37,819 nt of DNA from DATARH01 sp036273175 (GTDB lineage: Bacteria > Pseudomonadota > Alphaproteobacteria > ATCC43930 > CGMCC-115725): positions 1 to 37,819 of the forward strand of contig DASUIE010000187.1 of the NCBI GenBank assembly GCA_036273175.1. The letters are read 5' to 3'. The position numbers were made by a program, and so were the translations under genes. Positions 27,544 to 35,142 of this stretch are shown piece after piece. Under the pieces are notes generated by a model that saw only the letters and a list, made by a program, of their open reading frames with translations, did no database searches and had not been told where the DNA came from. Positions within the stretch are counted from its first letter, which is position 1. Each line of letters begins with the position of its first letter.

Positions 27544-29308
27544 TCCGTTTTCCTGCCAGGCTCTCGACCTGGAGCGCCTGCGTGACCGCGGGGGACTTCT
27601 CGTCGACCGGGGCGATCCCGAGCAGAGGGGCGATCCGCGAGATGATGCGCCCGGTCGCCGGGGCGACGGTCCAGCCGGCGGTTGCGTAGCCGTGGCTTTC
27701 CTTGGTGCCGTGCGGCTCGTCGACCAGGGCCAGGATAACATATCGCGGGTCGGTCATCGGAAACGCGCCGATAAAGGTCGACAGCAGCTTCTTTTCCTCG
27801 TAGCGGCCGTGCGCGTTCTTTTCCGCGGTGCCGGTTTTGCCGCCGACGACATAGCCGGGCGCCTCGGCGAACTTCGCGGTGCCGAACTCGACGACAAGGC
27901 GCATCAGCTTGCGCATCTGGTCCGAGGTTCGCGTCGAGATGACCCGGTGCCCCGGAACCTCCGCCCCCGGCGGGAGCTTGAGCAGCGTCGCGGGATGCAG
28001 GATGCCGCCATTGACGATCGCCGCCACGCCGGTCACGCATTCGAGCGGGCTGACCGCGATGCCGTGCCCGTAGGCGATCGTCATCGTGCTGACTTCCTTC
28101 CAAGCCTCCGGCTTGGGGAAATGCGGGCTGGCGATCTCGTCGAGCTCCAGATGCGCCTTCCGCAGGATGCCGAGCCGGGCGAGGAAGCTGCGCTGGCGCT
28201 CGGCGCCCGCGGCGACCGCCATGCGGGCCGAGCCGAGATTCGACGAATACATGAAGATCTCGGGAACGCTGAGCCAGCGATGCTTGCCGTGATAGTCGGA
28301 GATCGTGAAGCGGCCGATACGGATGTCGTGCGCGGCGTCGTAGCTCGACGTCATCGACGCGACGCCGGAATCGAGCGCCATCGCGGTGTTGAAAATCTTG
28401 AACACCGAACCGAGCTCGTAATCGCCCAGGGTGATCTTGTTGAAGATGCGGTCGTTGACGGCGCCCGGCGGCAGGTTTCCGCCTTGCGCCTCGCCCGGAC
28501 GGTTCGGGTCGAAATCGGGCAGCGAGACCATCGCGACGATCTCGCCGGTATGCGCGTCCATGATGATGCCGGCCGCGCCCTTGGCGCTGAACTCCTTGAC
28601 GACCCCGGCCAACTCGTCGCGCAGCACGAACTGGACGCGCGCGTCGAGCGCCAGCTGAACCGGCCCCTGGTGCTCGTTCAGCGTCTCGTCGAGGCCGCGC
28701 TCGACCCCGGTGCGGCCCTTGCTGTCGCTGTCGGTGTAGCCGACGACATGAGCCGCCAAATTACCGAACGGGTAATAGCGGCGCCATCCCGGTTCGAAGT
28801 TGAACCCCGGAATGCCGAGCCGGTTGACGTCGTAATGCTCCTGCGGGGTCAGGCGCTGCTTGAGATAGACGAACTTCTTGTCCGAGCTCAGATCGGCGTA
28901 GACCTTGATCGGGTCGAGATGCGGCAGCACGGTCAGCAACGCCCGGGTCGCCTCGGCCGGATCGATGATCTGGCGCGGGTCGGCGTAAAGGGACGGGCTG
29001 TCGAGCGTGGTCGCCAGCAGCATCCCGTTGCGGTCGACGATATCGGAGCGCGTCGGCCCCATCGCCGCCGGCTTCGCGCGGGCGATCCGCGGTTCGGCGG
29101 CGGCGCCGGAAATCAGGACGATATCGGCGAGGCGGAGCCCGAGAACGGCAAAGATCGCCACGAACAGCACCGCCGCGACCAGCAGGCGGGTCCGGCAGGT
29201 TTCGATCCGCGCCGTCGCCGCGGTATCGGTCACGATCGGTGCGCAAGGCGGTGGCTTGAAATGCCGCGGCTTGCACGGGTTTTCGTCCTGGCGCTGGAGC
29301 GACAGCAT
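27530..29308 (-). CDS. ftsI: Septal peptidoglycan transpeptidase FtsI (PBP3)
   Basis: FtsI is the class B penicillin-binding protein that crosslinks septal wall with FtsW. The 592-residue product has a cytoplasmic tail of about 40 residues, one membrane helix (about 41-63), the non-catalytic domain starting at SDIVDRNG and the transpeptidase domain. Catalytic motifs are all present: S301-V-F-K304, S355-S-N357 and K491-T-G. The start is ATG at 29308, overlapping the ftsL stop by one base (TGATG). The upstream open frame lies inside ftsL. The long tail before the helix is somewhat larger than in E. coli. Confidence 0.96.
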   Translation of the reverse strand: MLSLQRQDENPCKPRHFKPPPCAPIVTDTAATARIETCRTRLLVAAVLFVAIFAVLGLRLADIVLISGAAAEPRIARAKPAAMGPTRSDIVDRNGMLLATTLDSPSLYADPRQIIDPAEATRALLTVLPHLDPIKVYADLSSDKKFVYLKQRLTPQEHYDVNRLGIPGFNFEPGWRRYYPFGNLAAHVVGYTDSDSKGRTGVERGLDETLNEHQGPVQLALDARVQFVLRDELAGVVKEFSAKGAAGIIMDAHTGEIVAMVSLPDFDPNRPGEAQGGNLPPGAVNDRIFNKITLGDYELGSVFKIFNTAMALDSGVASMTSSYDAAHDIRIGRFTISDYHGKHRWLSVPEIFMYSSNLGSARMAVAAGAERQRSFLARLGILRKAHLELDEIASPHFPKPEAWKEVSTMTIAYGHGIAVSPLECVTGVAAIVNGGILHPATLLKLPPGAEVPGHRVISTRTSDQMRKLMRLVVEFGTAKFAEAPGYVVGGKTGTAEKNAHGRYEEKKLLSTFIGAFPMTDPRYVILALVDEPHGTKESHGYATAGWTVAPATGRIISRIAPLLGIAPVDEKSPAVTQALQVESLAGKRIENY

Positions 29309-29799
29309 CAGCGCCCGCCCTCGGCTACTTGCGCGAACAGGCGGTCGATGCCGGTCGTCCGCGCCGCGGCTGTCTGGGCGAACAGCGCGTTGATCGAGCG
29401 GGCCGGCGCCGGGGTGGCGGCGGGCGCCGCGCCCTGCGGCGCGCTGACCGGCAGGATCAGCCCCATCGGCGGCTGCGGCGCCGGCGGCGGCGAGGCCGAG
29501 GCCGTGACCTCGACCGGCGGGTCCGGCATGGTCCGCAGCGGTATCTCCGCGATGTTCTGCTGCAGCTGCTTGGTGGCGATCGGGGCCAGCGACAGAAACT
29601 GCCTGTTCAGCTCGGCCAGGCGCTCGGGCTGGGTCAGATAGCTCCATTCGGCATGCAGCACGCGGATTTCGAGCTGCGCCGCAACGGTCTGCTTCTTCAC
29701 CTTGGCGAGCTCGTCGTCGAGGCTCTGCACCGCGTATTTGATGGCGAACATGACGAGACACGAGATCATCGCCATGCCGAGCCAGAACAGGCGGCTCAC
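29308..29799 (-). CDS. ftsL: Cell division protein FtsL
   Basis: FtsL is a small bitopic divisome protein that acts with FtsB and FtsQ to activate FtsWI. The 163-residue product has an N-terminal membrane helix (LFWLGMAMISCLVMFAIKYAV), then a coiled-coil region (SLDDELAKVKKQTVAAQLEI) and the family segment VLHAEWSYLTQPERLAELN. The C-terminal 80 residues are Pro/Ala-rich and not conserved, a long tail for FtsL. The start is GTG, overlapping the rsmH stop as GTGA. Position and topology identify it more than sequence alone. Confidence 0.92.
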   Translation of the reverse strand: MSRLFWLGMAMISCLVMFAIKYAVQSLDDELAKVKKQTVAAQLEIRVLHAEWSYLTQPERLAELNRQFLSLAPIATKQLQQNIAEIPLRTMPDPPVEVTASASPPPAPQPPMGLILPVSAPQGAAPAATPAPARSINALFAQTAAARTTGIDRLFAQVAEGGR

Positions 29800-30773
29800 C
29801 GGCGCGGCTCCGCGATCGCGGGAGCGGCGGTCCGCTCGGCGGCGCGCAACCGGGCCGAGCGGGCGCGCGGGTTGGCGCGGGTCTCGGCGTCGCTCGGTTT
29901 GACCGGCCGGCGCGACAGCAGCGTAAAGCTCGGCGCCGGACCGGCCGCGCGTGGCGGGGCGTGCCGGGAGGCGCCGGGCGCTGCGCCGCTGCGCCGCCGC
30001 AGGAAATTCTTGACCCGCCCGTCTTCGAGCGAGTGGAAGGCGACGACCGCGAACCGGCCGCCCGGCATCAGCATCCGCTCGCCGGCCGCGAGCCCGCGGT
30101 CCAGCTCGCCGAGTTCGTCGTTGACCGCGATGCGGAGCGCCTGAAACGTCCGCGTCGCCGGGTCGAGGCCGGGTTCGCGGCGCGGGATCGCGGCGCGCAC
30201 GATCTCGGCCAGCTCACCGGTGCGGCCGATCGATTTCTTGCTGCGGGCGGTGGCGATGGCGCGGGCGACGCGGCGCGAAAAGCGCTCCTCGCCAAGACCG
30301 CGGATCAATTCCGCCAGCTCGGCTTCGCTGAGCCGGGCGACGAGATCGGCGGCGCTCTCCCCGTCGCCTCCCATCCGCATGTCGAGCGGTCCGTCCTCGC
30401 GGAACGAGAAACCGCGCTCGGGGCGGTCGATCTGGTCGGAGGAGACGCCAAGGTCGAGCGCGACCCCGGCGATCGGCCCCGGCGCGAACGGTGCGACGAG
30501 CCGTTCCATATCGCCGAAGCGGCCCTCGATCAGGGTCAGCCGGCCGTCATGTTTCGCTTCGAGGCTGCGTCCGCGCCGCACCGCATCCGGATCGCGGTCG
30601 ATGCCGAAGACGCGGCAGCGCGCCGCCGCCAGCAGCGCCGCGCTATACCCGCCGCCGCCAAACGTCCCGTCGACATAGGTGGCCCCGTCGCGCGGCGACA
30701 GGACGGCAAGCACTTCCGCGAGCAAAACCGGGCGGTGGGTCGATTCGCCGGCTTGCGGCGCCGGACCAGTCAC
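29796..30773 (-). CDS. rsmH: 16S rRNA (cytosine-N4) methyltransferase RsmH (MraW)
   Basis: RsmH methylates N4 of C1402 (E. coli numbering) in 16S rRNA using SAM. The 325-residue product has HRPVLLAEVL at the start, the SAM motif YVDGTFGGGGYSAALL, VALDLGVSSDQID, RGFSFREDGPLDMRM and RIAVNDELGELDRGL, all diagnostic. The start is GTG, overlapping mraZ as GTGA. The C-terminus is Arg/Ala-rich. It is the second gene of the dcw cluster, as usual. Confidence 0.97.
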   Translation of the reverse strand: MTGPAPQAGESTHRPVLLAEVLAVLSPRDGATYVDGTFGGGGYSAALLAAARCRVFGIDRDPDAVRRGRSLEAKHDGRLTLIEGRFGDMERLVAPFAPGPIAGVALDLGVSSDQIDRPERGFSFREDGPLDMRMGGDGESAADLVARLSEAELAELIRGLGEERFSRRVARAIATARSKKSIGRTGELAEIVRAAIPRREPGLDPATRTFQALRIAVNDELGELDRGLAAGERMLMPGGRFAVVAFHSLEDGRVKNFLRRRSGAAPGASRHAPPRAAGPAPSFTLLSRRPVKPSDAETRANPRARSARLRAAERTAAPAIAEPRR

Positions 30774-31225
30774 GTCCGGCCTCCCGGCGGCAAAACCGGG
30801 CGCTGCCGCAGTGCGCGCTCGCGCGAGGCGCTGCGGTGGGCGGCGAACCGGCCGGGCTCCCAGACCTGAAAGGTCGCGCCGCGCCCGACAAACGCCGCTT
30901 CGTCGTCGATTTTGGCATGGTCCTTCAATGGTTCCGGCAGAACGATGCGGCCGTCGCCGTCGATCGCGAGCTGATGCGCATCGGCGAACATCAGCGACAA
31001 TTCATCGTGTTCGTCGGAGAGCGTGTCGAGCTGCGACAGCCGGCTCTGCAGGTCGTCCATGTAATCGATGCCGCTGCCGTCGAGGTAACTCGATTTGAGC
31101 GACGGGAATAAAATGACAATATTTGGATGACGGTGGGTCGCTAGACACGAACGAAAGGTCGCCGGCACTGAAACTCGCCCCTTGCGGTCGACCTTGTTCG
31201 TGTAAGTGGACAGAAAAAGTTCCAC
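30770..31225 (-). CDS. mraZ: Transcriptional regulator MraZ
   Basis: MraZ is an AbrB-like DNA-binding protein that heads the dcw cluster and in E. coli represses it. The 151-residue product has two SpoVT/AbrB-like halves: LFLSTYTNKVDRKGRVSVPA at the N-terminus and LAIDGDGRIVLPEPL in the second. I choose GTG at 31225. It gives the family N-terminus and has a purine-rich GGGGGAAG a few bases upstream, while the longer reading begins at a TTG (31252). It overlaps rsmH as GTGA. Four ATGGG boxes upstream are its likely operator. Confidence 0.95.
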   Translation of the reverse strand: MELFLSTYTNKVDRKGRVSVPATFRSCLATHRHPNIVILFPSLKSSYLDGSGIDYMDDLQSRLSQLDTLSDEHDELSLMFADAHQLAIDGDGRIVLPEPLKDHAKIDDEAAFVGRGATFQVWEPGRFAAHRSASRERALRQRPVLPPGGRT

Positions 31226-31317
31226 TTGCTTCCCCCAACGCTCTCCCCACAAGCGTCCGGCAAGGGGCGGGCCCGGTATGCGTCTGCGAGTTCCCCCCGG
31301 ATCGGAGACGCTCGCTC

Positions 31318-31352
31318 ATGGGTGGATATGGGATATCATGGGAAATCATGGG
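31318..31352. promoter_or_regulatory. Putative MraZ operator: four ATGGG boxes at 10-base period
   Basis: ATGGG occurs on the plus strand at 31318, 31328, 31338 and 31348, exactly 10 bases apart, so all boxes face the same side of the helix. E. coli MraZ binds TGGGN repeats separated by five bases, the same period. The array lies 93-127 bases upstream of the mraZ GTG and covers the candidate promoter, which suits autorepression. The boxes read on the strand opposite to mraZ transcription. The repeats are seen directly. MraZ binding is inferred. Confidence 0.7.
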
Positions 31353-31359
31353 TCGTCAA
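31330..31359 (-). promoter_or_regulatory. Candidate promoter of the mraZ-ftsA cluster
   Basis: On the minus strand TTGACG (31359-31354) is followed by an 18-base spacer and TATCCC (31335-31330). The -35 box is good and the -10 weak. Transcription would start near 31323, giving a leader of about 98 bases. Three of the four ATGGG boxes fall inside this promoter and the fourth is at the start site, so a bound repressor would block polymerase. The region upstream (31360-31420) is AT-rich. Confidence 0.4.
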
Positions 31360-31483
31360 CTGTGACGACAGTATTATTTTCGGATTCTAAATCTACACTG
31401 CTGCTAATGACTGACCACAGCATGTAGTCGTCCGGCGCAATGCTGTGGAGAGATGTTCCGTTTTTGTTCCAAAAAGGTAATTG

Positions 31484-31905
31484 CCAGACGGTCTGTAAGC
31501 CGGGTTCTGTCCCGCCGATATGCCAGGCATAGCGGCGGGGATGGCCATTCATCTGGGACGCCCGTTGCCGAACGCCTCGCGCGACCGACCCGGGCGGCGG
31601 CGCGAAGATCCGCCTGGCACCATATTTGGGATATAGTGCCCGCCGCCCCTACTTGGTCTTGCTCCCGGTGGGGTTTACCCTGCCATCGACGTTGCCGCCG
31701 ACGCGGTGCGCTCTTACCGCACCATTTCACCCTTGCCGCCCATGAAATCCCATGACGGGACTACTTGGGCTCGGCGGTATGATTTCTGTGGCACTGATCC
31801 CTGGGGTCGCCCCCGCCGGCCGTTAACCGGCACCGCATCTCCGTGGAGCCCGGACTTTCCTCCCTTCGCCGTTTCCGGCGAAGAGCGGCCATCCGACCGT
31901 CTGGC
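31484..31905 (-). ncRNA. rnpB: RNase P RNA (M1-type)
   Basis: This is the catalytic RNA that matures tRNA 5' ends. On the minus strand the sequence contains the universal elements in order: GAGGAAAGTCCGGGCTCC near the 5' end, GCCACAGAAA, AAGGGTGAAATGGTGCGGTA with AGAGCGCACCG, GGTAAACCCCACC, and ACAGAACCCGGCTTACAG at the 3' end. Helix P1 closes perfectly: 31895-31905 pairs with 31484-31494 (GCCAGACGGTC with GACCGTCTGGC). The length of about 420 bases fits the bacterial type A form. It lies directly upstream of mraZ. The 3' end is set by P1. No clear terminator with a T-run follows. Confidence 0.96.
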
Positions 31906-31911
31906 ATGGCC

Positions 31912-31941
31912 ATTAGGTGGAGCGGACCGGGCCGCTGTCAA
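31912..31941 (-). promoter_or_regulatory. Promoter of rnpB
   Basis: The minus strand has a consensus -35 TTGACA (31941-31936), an 18-base spacer and CCTAAT (31917-31912) as -10. The predicted transcription start, about six to seven bases further on, falls at 31905-31906. This is where helix P1 begins, so the RNA probably needs little or no 5' trimming. Confidence 0.65.
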
Positions 31942-32008
31942 ACGGGAATGAGCCGGAACCGGCCAATCCGCCGGCGTGTTCCCAAACAGATGACGTACGG
32001 AGGCAGAA

Positions 32009-32542
32009 ATGAACAATATCCGCGATCCGGTAACCGAACCTACGGCCAGGACGGCTCCGCCGGCTTACACGGTGAGCCGCGCCTCGCCGACCGGCCGCAA
32101 TCCCCGCAGCACCGCCAGCATCGCGGGCCACCCGATTCACCCGATGCTGATCCCGTTCCCGATTGCGTTCTTTGTCGCGACCCTGGCGTGCGATTTGGTG
32201 TTCTGGGGCGGCGGCGAGAGTTGGTACGCCGCGACGCCGTGGCTCCTCGGCGCCGGGCTGATCATCGCGGCGCTGGCGGCAGCGGCCGGTCTGACCGATG
32301 TTCTCGGCGACCGACGGGTGCGCTCGCTCGGCACTGCATGGTGGCATGCGGGGGCCAACGTCGTCGTCGTACTGATCGAGCTCGCCAACTGGCTGCTGCG
32401 GATCACCCAAGGCCCCGCCGTTATCCTGCCGACCGGGATTATTCTTTCGGCTGTCGTGGTCGGCCTGTTGCTGTTCTCCGGCTGGATGGGCTGGAAGATG
32501 GTTTATCGCCACCACGTCGGCGTGAGCGACGAGATCGCCTAA
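32009..32542 (+). CDS. DUF2231 family membrane protein
   Basis: The 177-residue product has the family signature GHPIHPMLIPFP at residues 40-51 and four membrane segments (about 47-66, 76-95, 110-130 and 137-160). The N-terminal 40 residues are probably cytoplasmic and disordered. The function of DUF2231 proteins is not established. Some occur near redox or metal-related membrane genes, but nothing here supports a role. The start is ATG with CGGAGG five bases upstream (31998-32003). It is transcribed away from rnpB, and its stop overlaps the end of the convergent decayed gene by two bases. Confidence 0.9.
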   Translation: MNNIRDPVTEPTARTAPPAYTVSRASPTGRNPRSTASIAGHPIHPMLIPFPIAFFVATLACDLVFWGGGESWYAATPWLLGAGLIIAALAAAAGLTDVLGDRRVRSLGTAWWHAGANVVVVLIELANWLLRITQGPAVILPTGIILSAVVVGLLLFSGWMGWKMVYRHHVGVSDEIA

Positions 32543-33134
32543 CCCGGCTCGTACCGCCCGCCGATAAACGGCTTGCCGACACCGTGGCGGGGCAGCTCCC
32601 AGACGCCGGCGCCGCCGGGATTCAGGTCGGCGCCGATATTGGCGTCGATCAGATAGGGCTTGCCGGTGGCGATCGCGGCCTTGATCGCATCGCCGAGGTC
32701 GCCGGCGCGGTCGATCCGCACGCCCTCGATCCCGCAAGACCGGGCCAGCGCGGCGAAATCGGGGTTGTAGGGCTCGCCGGTCTCGGGGTGGCGGAAATCG
32801 GTCGCCAGCTCGCGCCCGCCGAGATAGCCGCGCCCCATCGGCCCGAACCCCATGCACCGATCAGCGAGGTCGGGCGGCGCGGCTTGCAGAATTGTAAGAG
32901 CCAGTTGTGGTGCACGCCGATATCGCTGACGAGGATCGCGTCGTCGGGGAGGGCGCCGTTGATTTCGTGCGCGGCGCGCTGCGGGTTGATCGGCGTGGCG
33001 CCGTCGGTATAGCCGGGGGCGACCGCCGCTTCCCACTCGCGGCGCCAGCCCTCGATCCTGTCGAGCCATTCCTGCCGCTTCGGCGTCGTTCGCGGCGCGT
33101 TTCGCGACTCGATCTCGTCCAAAAGCTGGCGCTA
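32539..33134 (-). pseudogene. Remnant of a TPP-dependent decarboxylase/acetolactate synthase-like gene
   Basis: Two frames together give the C-terminal third of a thiamine-pyrophosphate enzyme. From about 33131 to 32857 one frame reads PINPQRAAHEINGALPDDAILVSDIGVHHNWLLQ (given here as fragments PINPQRAAHEI and DIGVHHNWLLQFCKP). From about 32858 to the stop another frame reads MGFGPMG, then RGYLGGRELATDF and on to WELPRHGVGKPF. Restoring one base near 32857 would give LIGSMGFGPMG. At 32830-32835 the chain jumps from GFGPMG to RGYLGG, so the segment that carries the GDG...NN cofactor motif has been deleted. The N-terminal two thirds are absent, with an in-frame stop at 33134. The gene cannot make an active enzyme. 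The exact enzyme type is unknown. Confidence 0.8.
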
Positions 33135-33153
33135 TAGATCGGCAAGGTTCGGT

Positions 33154-34056
33154 TCACGAATCCTCGGCGATCAAGTTGCGCGCCAGCGCCGCGAAGAGGC
33201 GCAGCGCCGGCGCCGTGTCGCCGCGGCGGTAGGCGAGGTTGAGCGGCGCGGTCAGCCCGGCGGCGGAAGAAAGCGGCCGGTAGACGATGCCCTCGGCTTG
33301 CAGGCGCCGCATCGACGCCGGCACCAGCGACACGCCGAGGCCCGAGGCGACAAGGCTTAGCGTCGACAGCATGCGCGGCGCCTCCTGCCCGATCTGCGGG
33401 CTGAACCCGGCGCGCTGGCAGGCGGCGATGATCGCGTCGTAGAGGCCGGGGCCGAGCGGCCGGCGGTAGAGGATCAGGGTCTCGCCGGCAAGGGCGGGCA
33501 GGTCGAGCGGGGTCGCGGCGGCGGCCAGCGGATGTCCGGCCGGAAGCGCGGCGAACATCGCCTCGTCGAGCAGCGAATGAACCGTCAGATCGTCCTGCGG
33601 CCCGATCGGCGAGCGGATGAACGCGGCGTCGAGCCGCTCGCCGCGAAGGCCGGCGGCCAACTCGACGGTGCCGCTTTCGTCGAGGCTCAGCGACACCAGG
33701 GGATGAGCGTCGCGAAAGGCGCGGATCGCGCGCGGCACCAGCGGGTGGAAAGAGGCCGAGCTGGTGAATCCGAGGCCCAGCCGCCCCGCCTCGCCGCGTG
33801 CGGTGCGGCGCGCTTCCGCCGCCGCGTGCTCGACCCGCGCGAGGATCGCGCGCGCCTCCTCCGCCAGCGCCGCGCCGGCCTGGGTCGGCTCCATCCCGCG
33901 CGGCTTGCGCCGAAACAACTGCGCCCCGAGCTCGGCCTCGAGCGCGCGAAGCTGCTGCGACAGCGGCGGCTGCTGGATGCCGAGGCGCTCGGCCGCGCGG
34001 GTCATGTGGCGTTCCTCGGCGATCGCGAGGACGTAGCGGAGCTGACGAAGATCCAT
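33154..34056 (-). CDS. LysR-family transcriptional regulator
   Basis: The 300-residue product has the LysR winged helix at residues 1-60 (MDLRQLRYVLAIAEERHMTRAAERLG, seen as LRQLRYVLAIAEERHMTRAA and then LSQQLRALEAELGAQLF) and a two-lobe effector domain from about residue 90 (LGLGFTSSASFHPLVPRAIR). Effector domains of this type often sense aromatic or keto acids, but no ligand can be assigned. It sits next to a dead TPP-enzyme gene and is divergent from a small gene plus methyltransferase. Dyads overlap and precede its start, as expected for autoregulation. The start is ATG. Confidence 0.93.
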   Translation of the reverse strand: MDLRQLRYVLAIAEERHMTRAAERLGIQQPPLSQQLRALEAELGAQLFRRKPRGMEPTQAGAALAEEARAILARVEHAAAEARRTARGEAGRLGLGFTSSASFHPLVPRAIRAFRDAHPLVSLSLDESGTVELAAGLRGERLDAAFIRSPIGPQDDLTVHSLLDEAMFAALPAGHPLAAAATPLDLPALAGETLILYRRPLGPGLYDAIIAACQRAGFSPQIGQEAPRMLSTLSLVASGLGVSLVPASMRRLQAEGIVYRPLSSAAGLTAPLNLAYRRGDTAPALRLFAALARNLIAEDS

Positions 34057-34069
34057 ATCTTTTGGATAT
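34055..34069. promoter_or_regulatory. AT-rich dyad over the LysR start
   Basis: ATATC-N5-GATAT is a perfect inverted repeat touching the start codon of the LysR gene. With the second dyad at 34078-34094 it forms a pair in the divergent spacer, and both contain TTGGATA 29 bases apart. This fits LysR-type recognition and activation sites, but binding is inferred. Confidence 0.35.
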
Positions 34070-34077
34070 CGAAATGA

Positions 34078-34094
34078 CCAATATCATATATTGG
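34078..34094. promoter_or_regulatory. AT-rich dyad in the LysR divergent spacer
   Basis: CCAATAT-N3-ATATTGG is a perfect 7-base inverted repeat between the LysR gene and the divergent small gene. It is strikingly AT-rich for this genome and has the general T-N11-A layout of LysR sites. It is the best candidate for the main operator. Confidence 0.45.
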
Positions 34095-34140
34095 ATAGAG
34101 TGTCGGGAAAAGCCCAGTATCGCCGCGGGAGGACCCGGCG

Positions 34141-34350
34141 ATGGCGAGCGAAGCAAAACTCCTGACGGTGCAATTTCTACGATGGGTGGCGAGCCGGCCG
34201 CGCAGCCGCGCGGAGACCCGCGCGGCGTGGAGCAGCACCTGCCCGCTGAATTGCGCATGGGAGGACGCACTCTGCGCCGATCTCGTCGCCTTGACCCGCG
34301 ACGGCCGGATCGTGCTGACTGCCGCGGGACGCGCTTTCCTGGAGGCTTAG
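34141..34350 (+). CDS. Small conserved protein, winged-helix-like, unknown function
   Basis: The 69-residue product (ends LTRDGRIVLTAAGRAFLEA) begins EAKLLTVQFLRWVASRPRS. I recall similar short hypothetical proteins in alphaproteobacteria with LLTVQFL.WVA and a C-terminal LT..GR.LL, where the second half looks like a winged helix turn. It has a GGGAGG ribosome site eight bases before ATG. Its stop is two bases before the methyltransferase ATG, and GGAGG near its end serves that gene. It is therefore likely a real coding gene, co-translated with the methyltransferase. Function unknown. Confidence 0.7.
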   Translation: MASEAKLLTVQFLRWVASRPRSRAETRAAWSSTCPLNCAWEDALCADLVALTRDGRIVLTAAGRAFLEA

Positions 34351-34352
34351 CG

Positions 34353-35129
34353 ATGAGCGAGACGACGCACGATAACTTGATCCGCGATCAGTTCACGCGC
34401 CAGGCGACGGTGTTTAACACCGCCGCGCCGATCGCCGCCGAGGACGCGCTGCAAAAGATCGTCGACGCCGCCTCGCCGCAACCCGGCGACAATGTCCTCG
34501 ACGTCGCCTGCGGCGGAGGTCTCGTCGCCGCCGCCTTCGCGCCGCGCGTGCGCCACGCGACCGGGATCGACGTGACCCCGGCGATGCTCGACCGGGCACG
34601 AAAATCGGCCGCCGAAAAGGGGCTGACCAACCTGTCCTGGGACCAGGGCGACGTGACCGTGCTGCCCTATCGCGACGGCGAGTTCGACATCGTCGCGACG
34701 CGGTTCTCGTTCCACCATTTCCTCGACCCGCTCGCGGTGCTGCGCGAGATCGTGCGCGTGTGCAAGCCCGGCGGGCGGATCGTCGTCGTCGACAGCGCAC
34801 CCTCCGAGGACAAGCCGAAGGCGGACGCGTTCAACCGCCTCGAAAAGCTTCGCGACCCGTCGCATACCCGCGCCCTCCCGCTGAGCGAGATGAAGAGCCT
34901 TTTCGCCGCGGCGGGGCTCGGCGAGCCGGCGGTTTCGTTTACCGAATTGCGCGACGTGGTGAGCAATTTGCTGGCGCGCTCCTATCCCAATCCCGGCGAC
35001 GACAAGAAGATCGTCGAGATGTTCCGAGCCTCGGCCGAAGACGACAGCCTCGGCATCCCGGTGCGGCTCGACGGAGAGACGATCCACTATGCCTATCCGG
35101 TCGCGATCTGCGCCGCCCTGCGCCCTTGA
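34353..35129 (+). CDS. Class I SAM-dependent methyltransferase (UbiE-like)
   Basis: The 258-residue product has the Rossmann SAM motif I VLDVACGGG at 48-56, the acidic end of the second strand TGIDVTPAMLDRA, the motif DQGDVTVLPYRDGEFDIV and the post-II segment RVCKPGGRIVVVDS. It resembles the Methyltransf_11/UbiE group, which methylates small molecules such as quinones, lipids or secondary metabolites, but the substrate is unknown. The ATG at 34353 has GGAGG eight bases upstream, inside the small gene. A longer upstream open frame overlaps other genes and is not used. It is followed by a hairpin and acnA. Confidence 0.92.
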   Translation: MSETTHDNLIRDQFTRQATVFNTAAPIAAEDALQKIVDAASPQPGDNVLDVACGGGLVAAAFAPRVRHATGIDVTPAMLDRARKSAAEKGLTNLSWDQGDVTVLPYRDGEFDIVATRFSFHHFLDPLAVLREIVRVCKPGGRIVVVDSAPSEDKPKADAFNRLEKLRDPSHTRALPLSEMKSLFAAAGLGEPAVSFTELRDVVSNLLARSYPNPGDDKKIVEMFRASAEDDSLGIPVRLDGETIHYAYPVAICAALRP

Positions 35130-35142
35130 TCGCCCCGCGCGC

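Noticed and set aside
31463..31483. CCTTTTTG...CAAAAACGG after rnpB as its terminator
   Set aside because: The stem is AT-rich with a bulge and has no T-run after it. It does not look like an intrinsic terminator.
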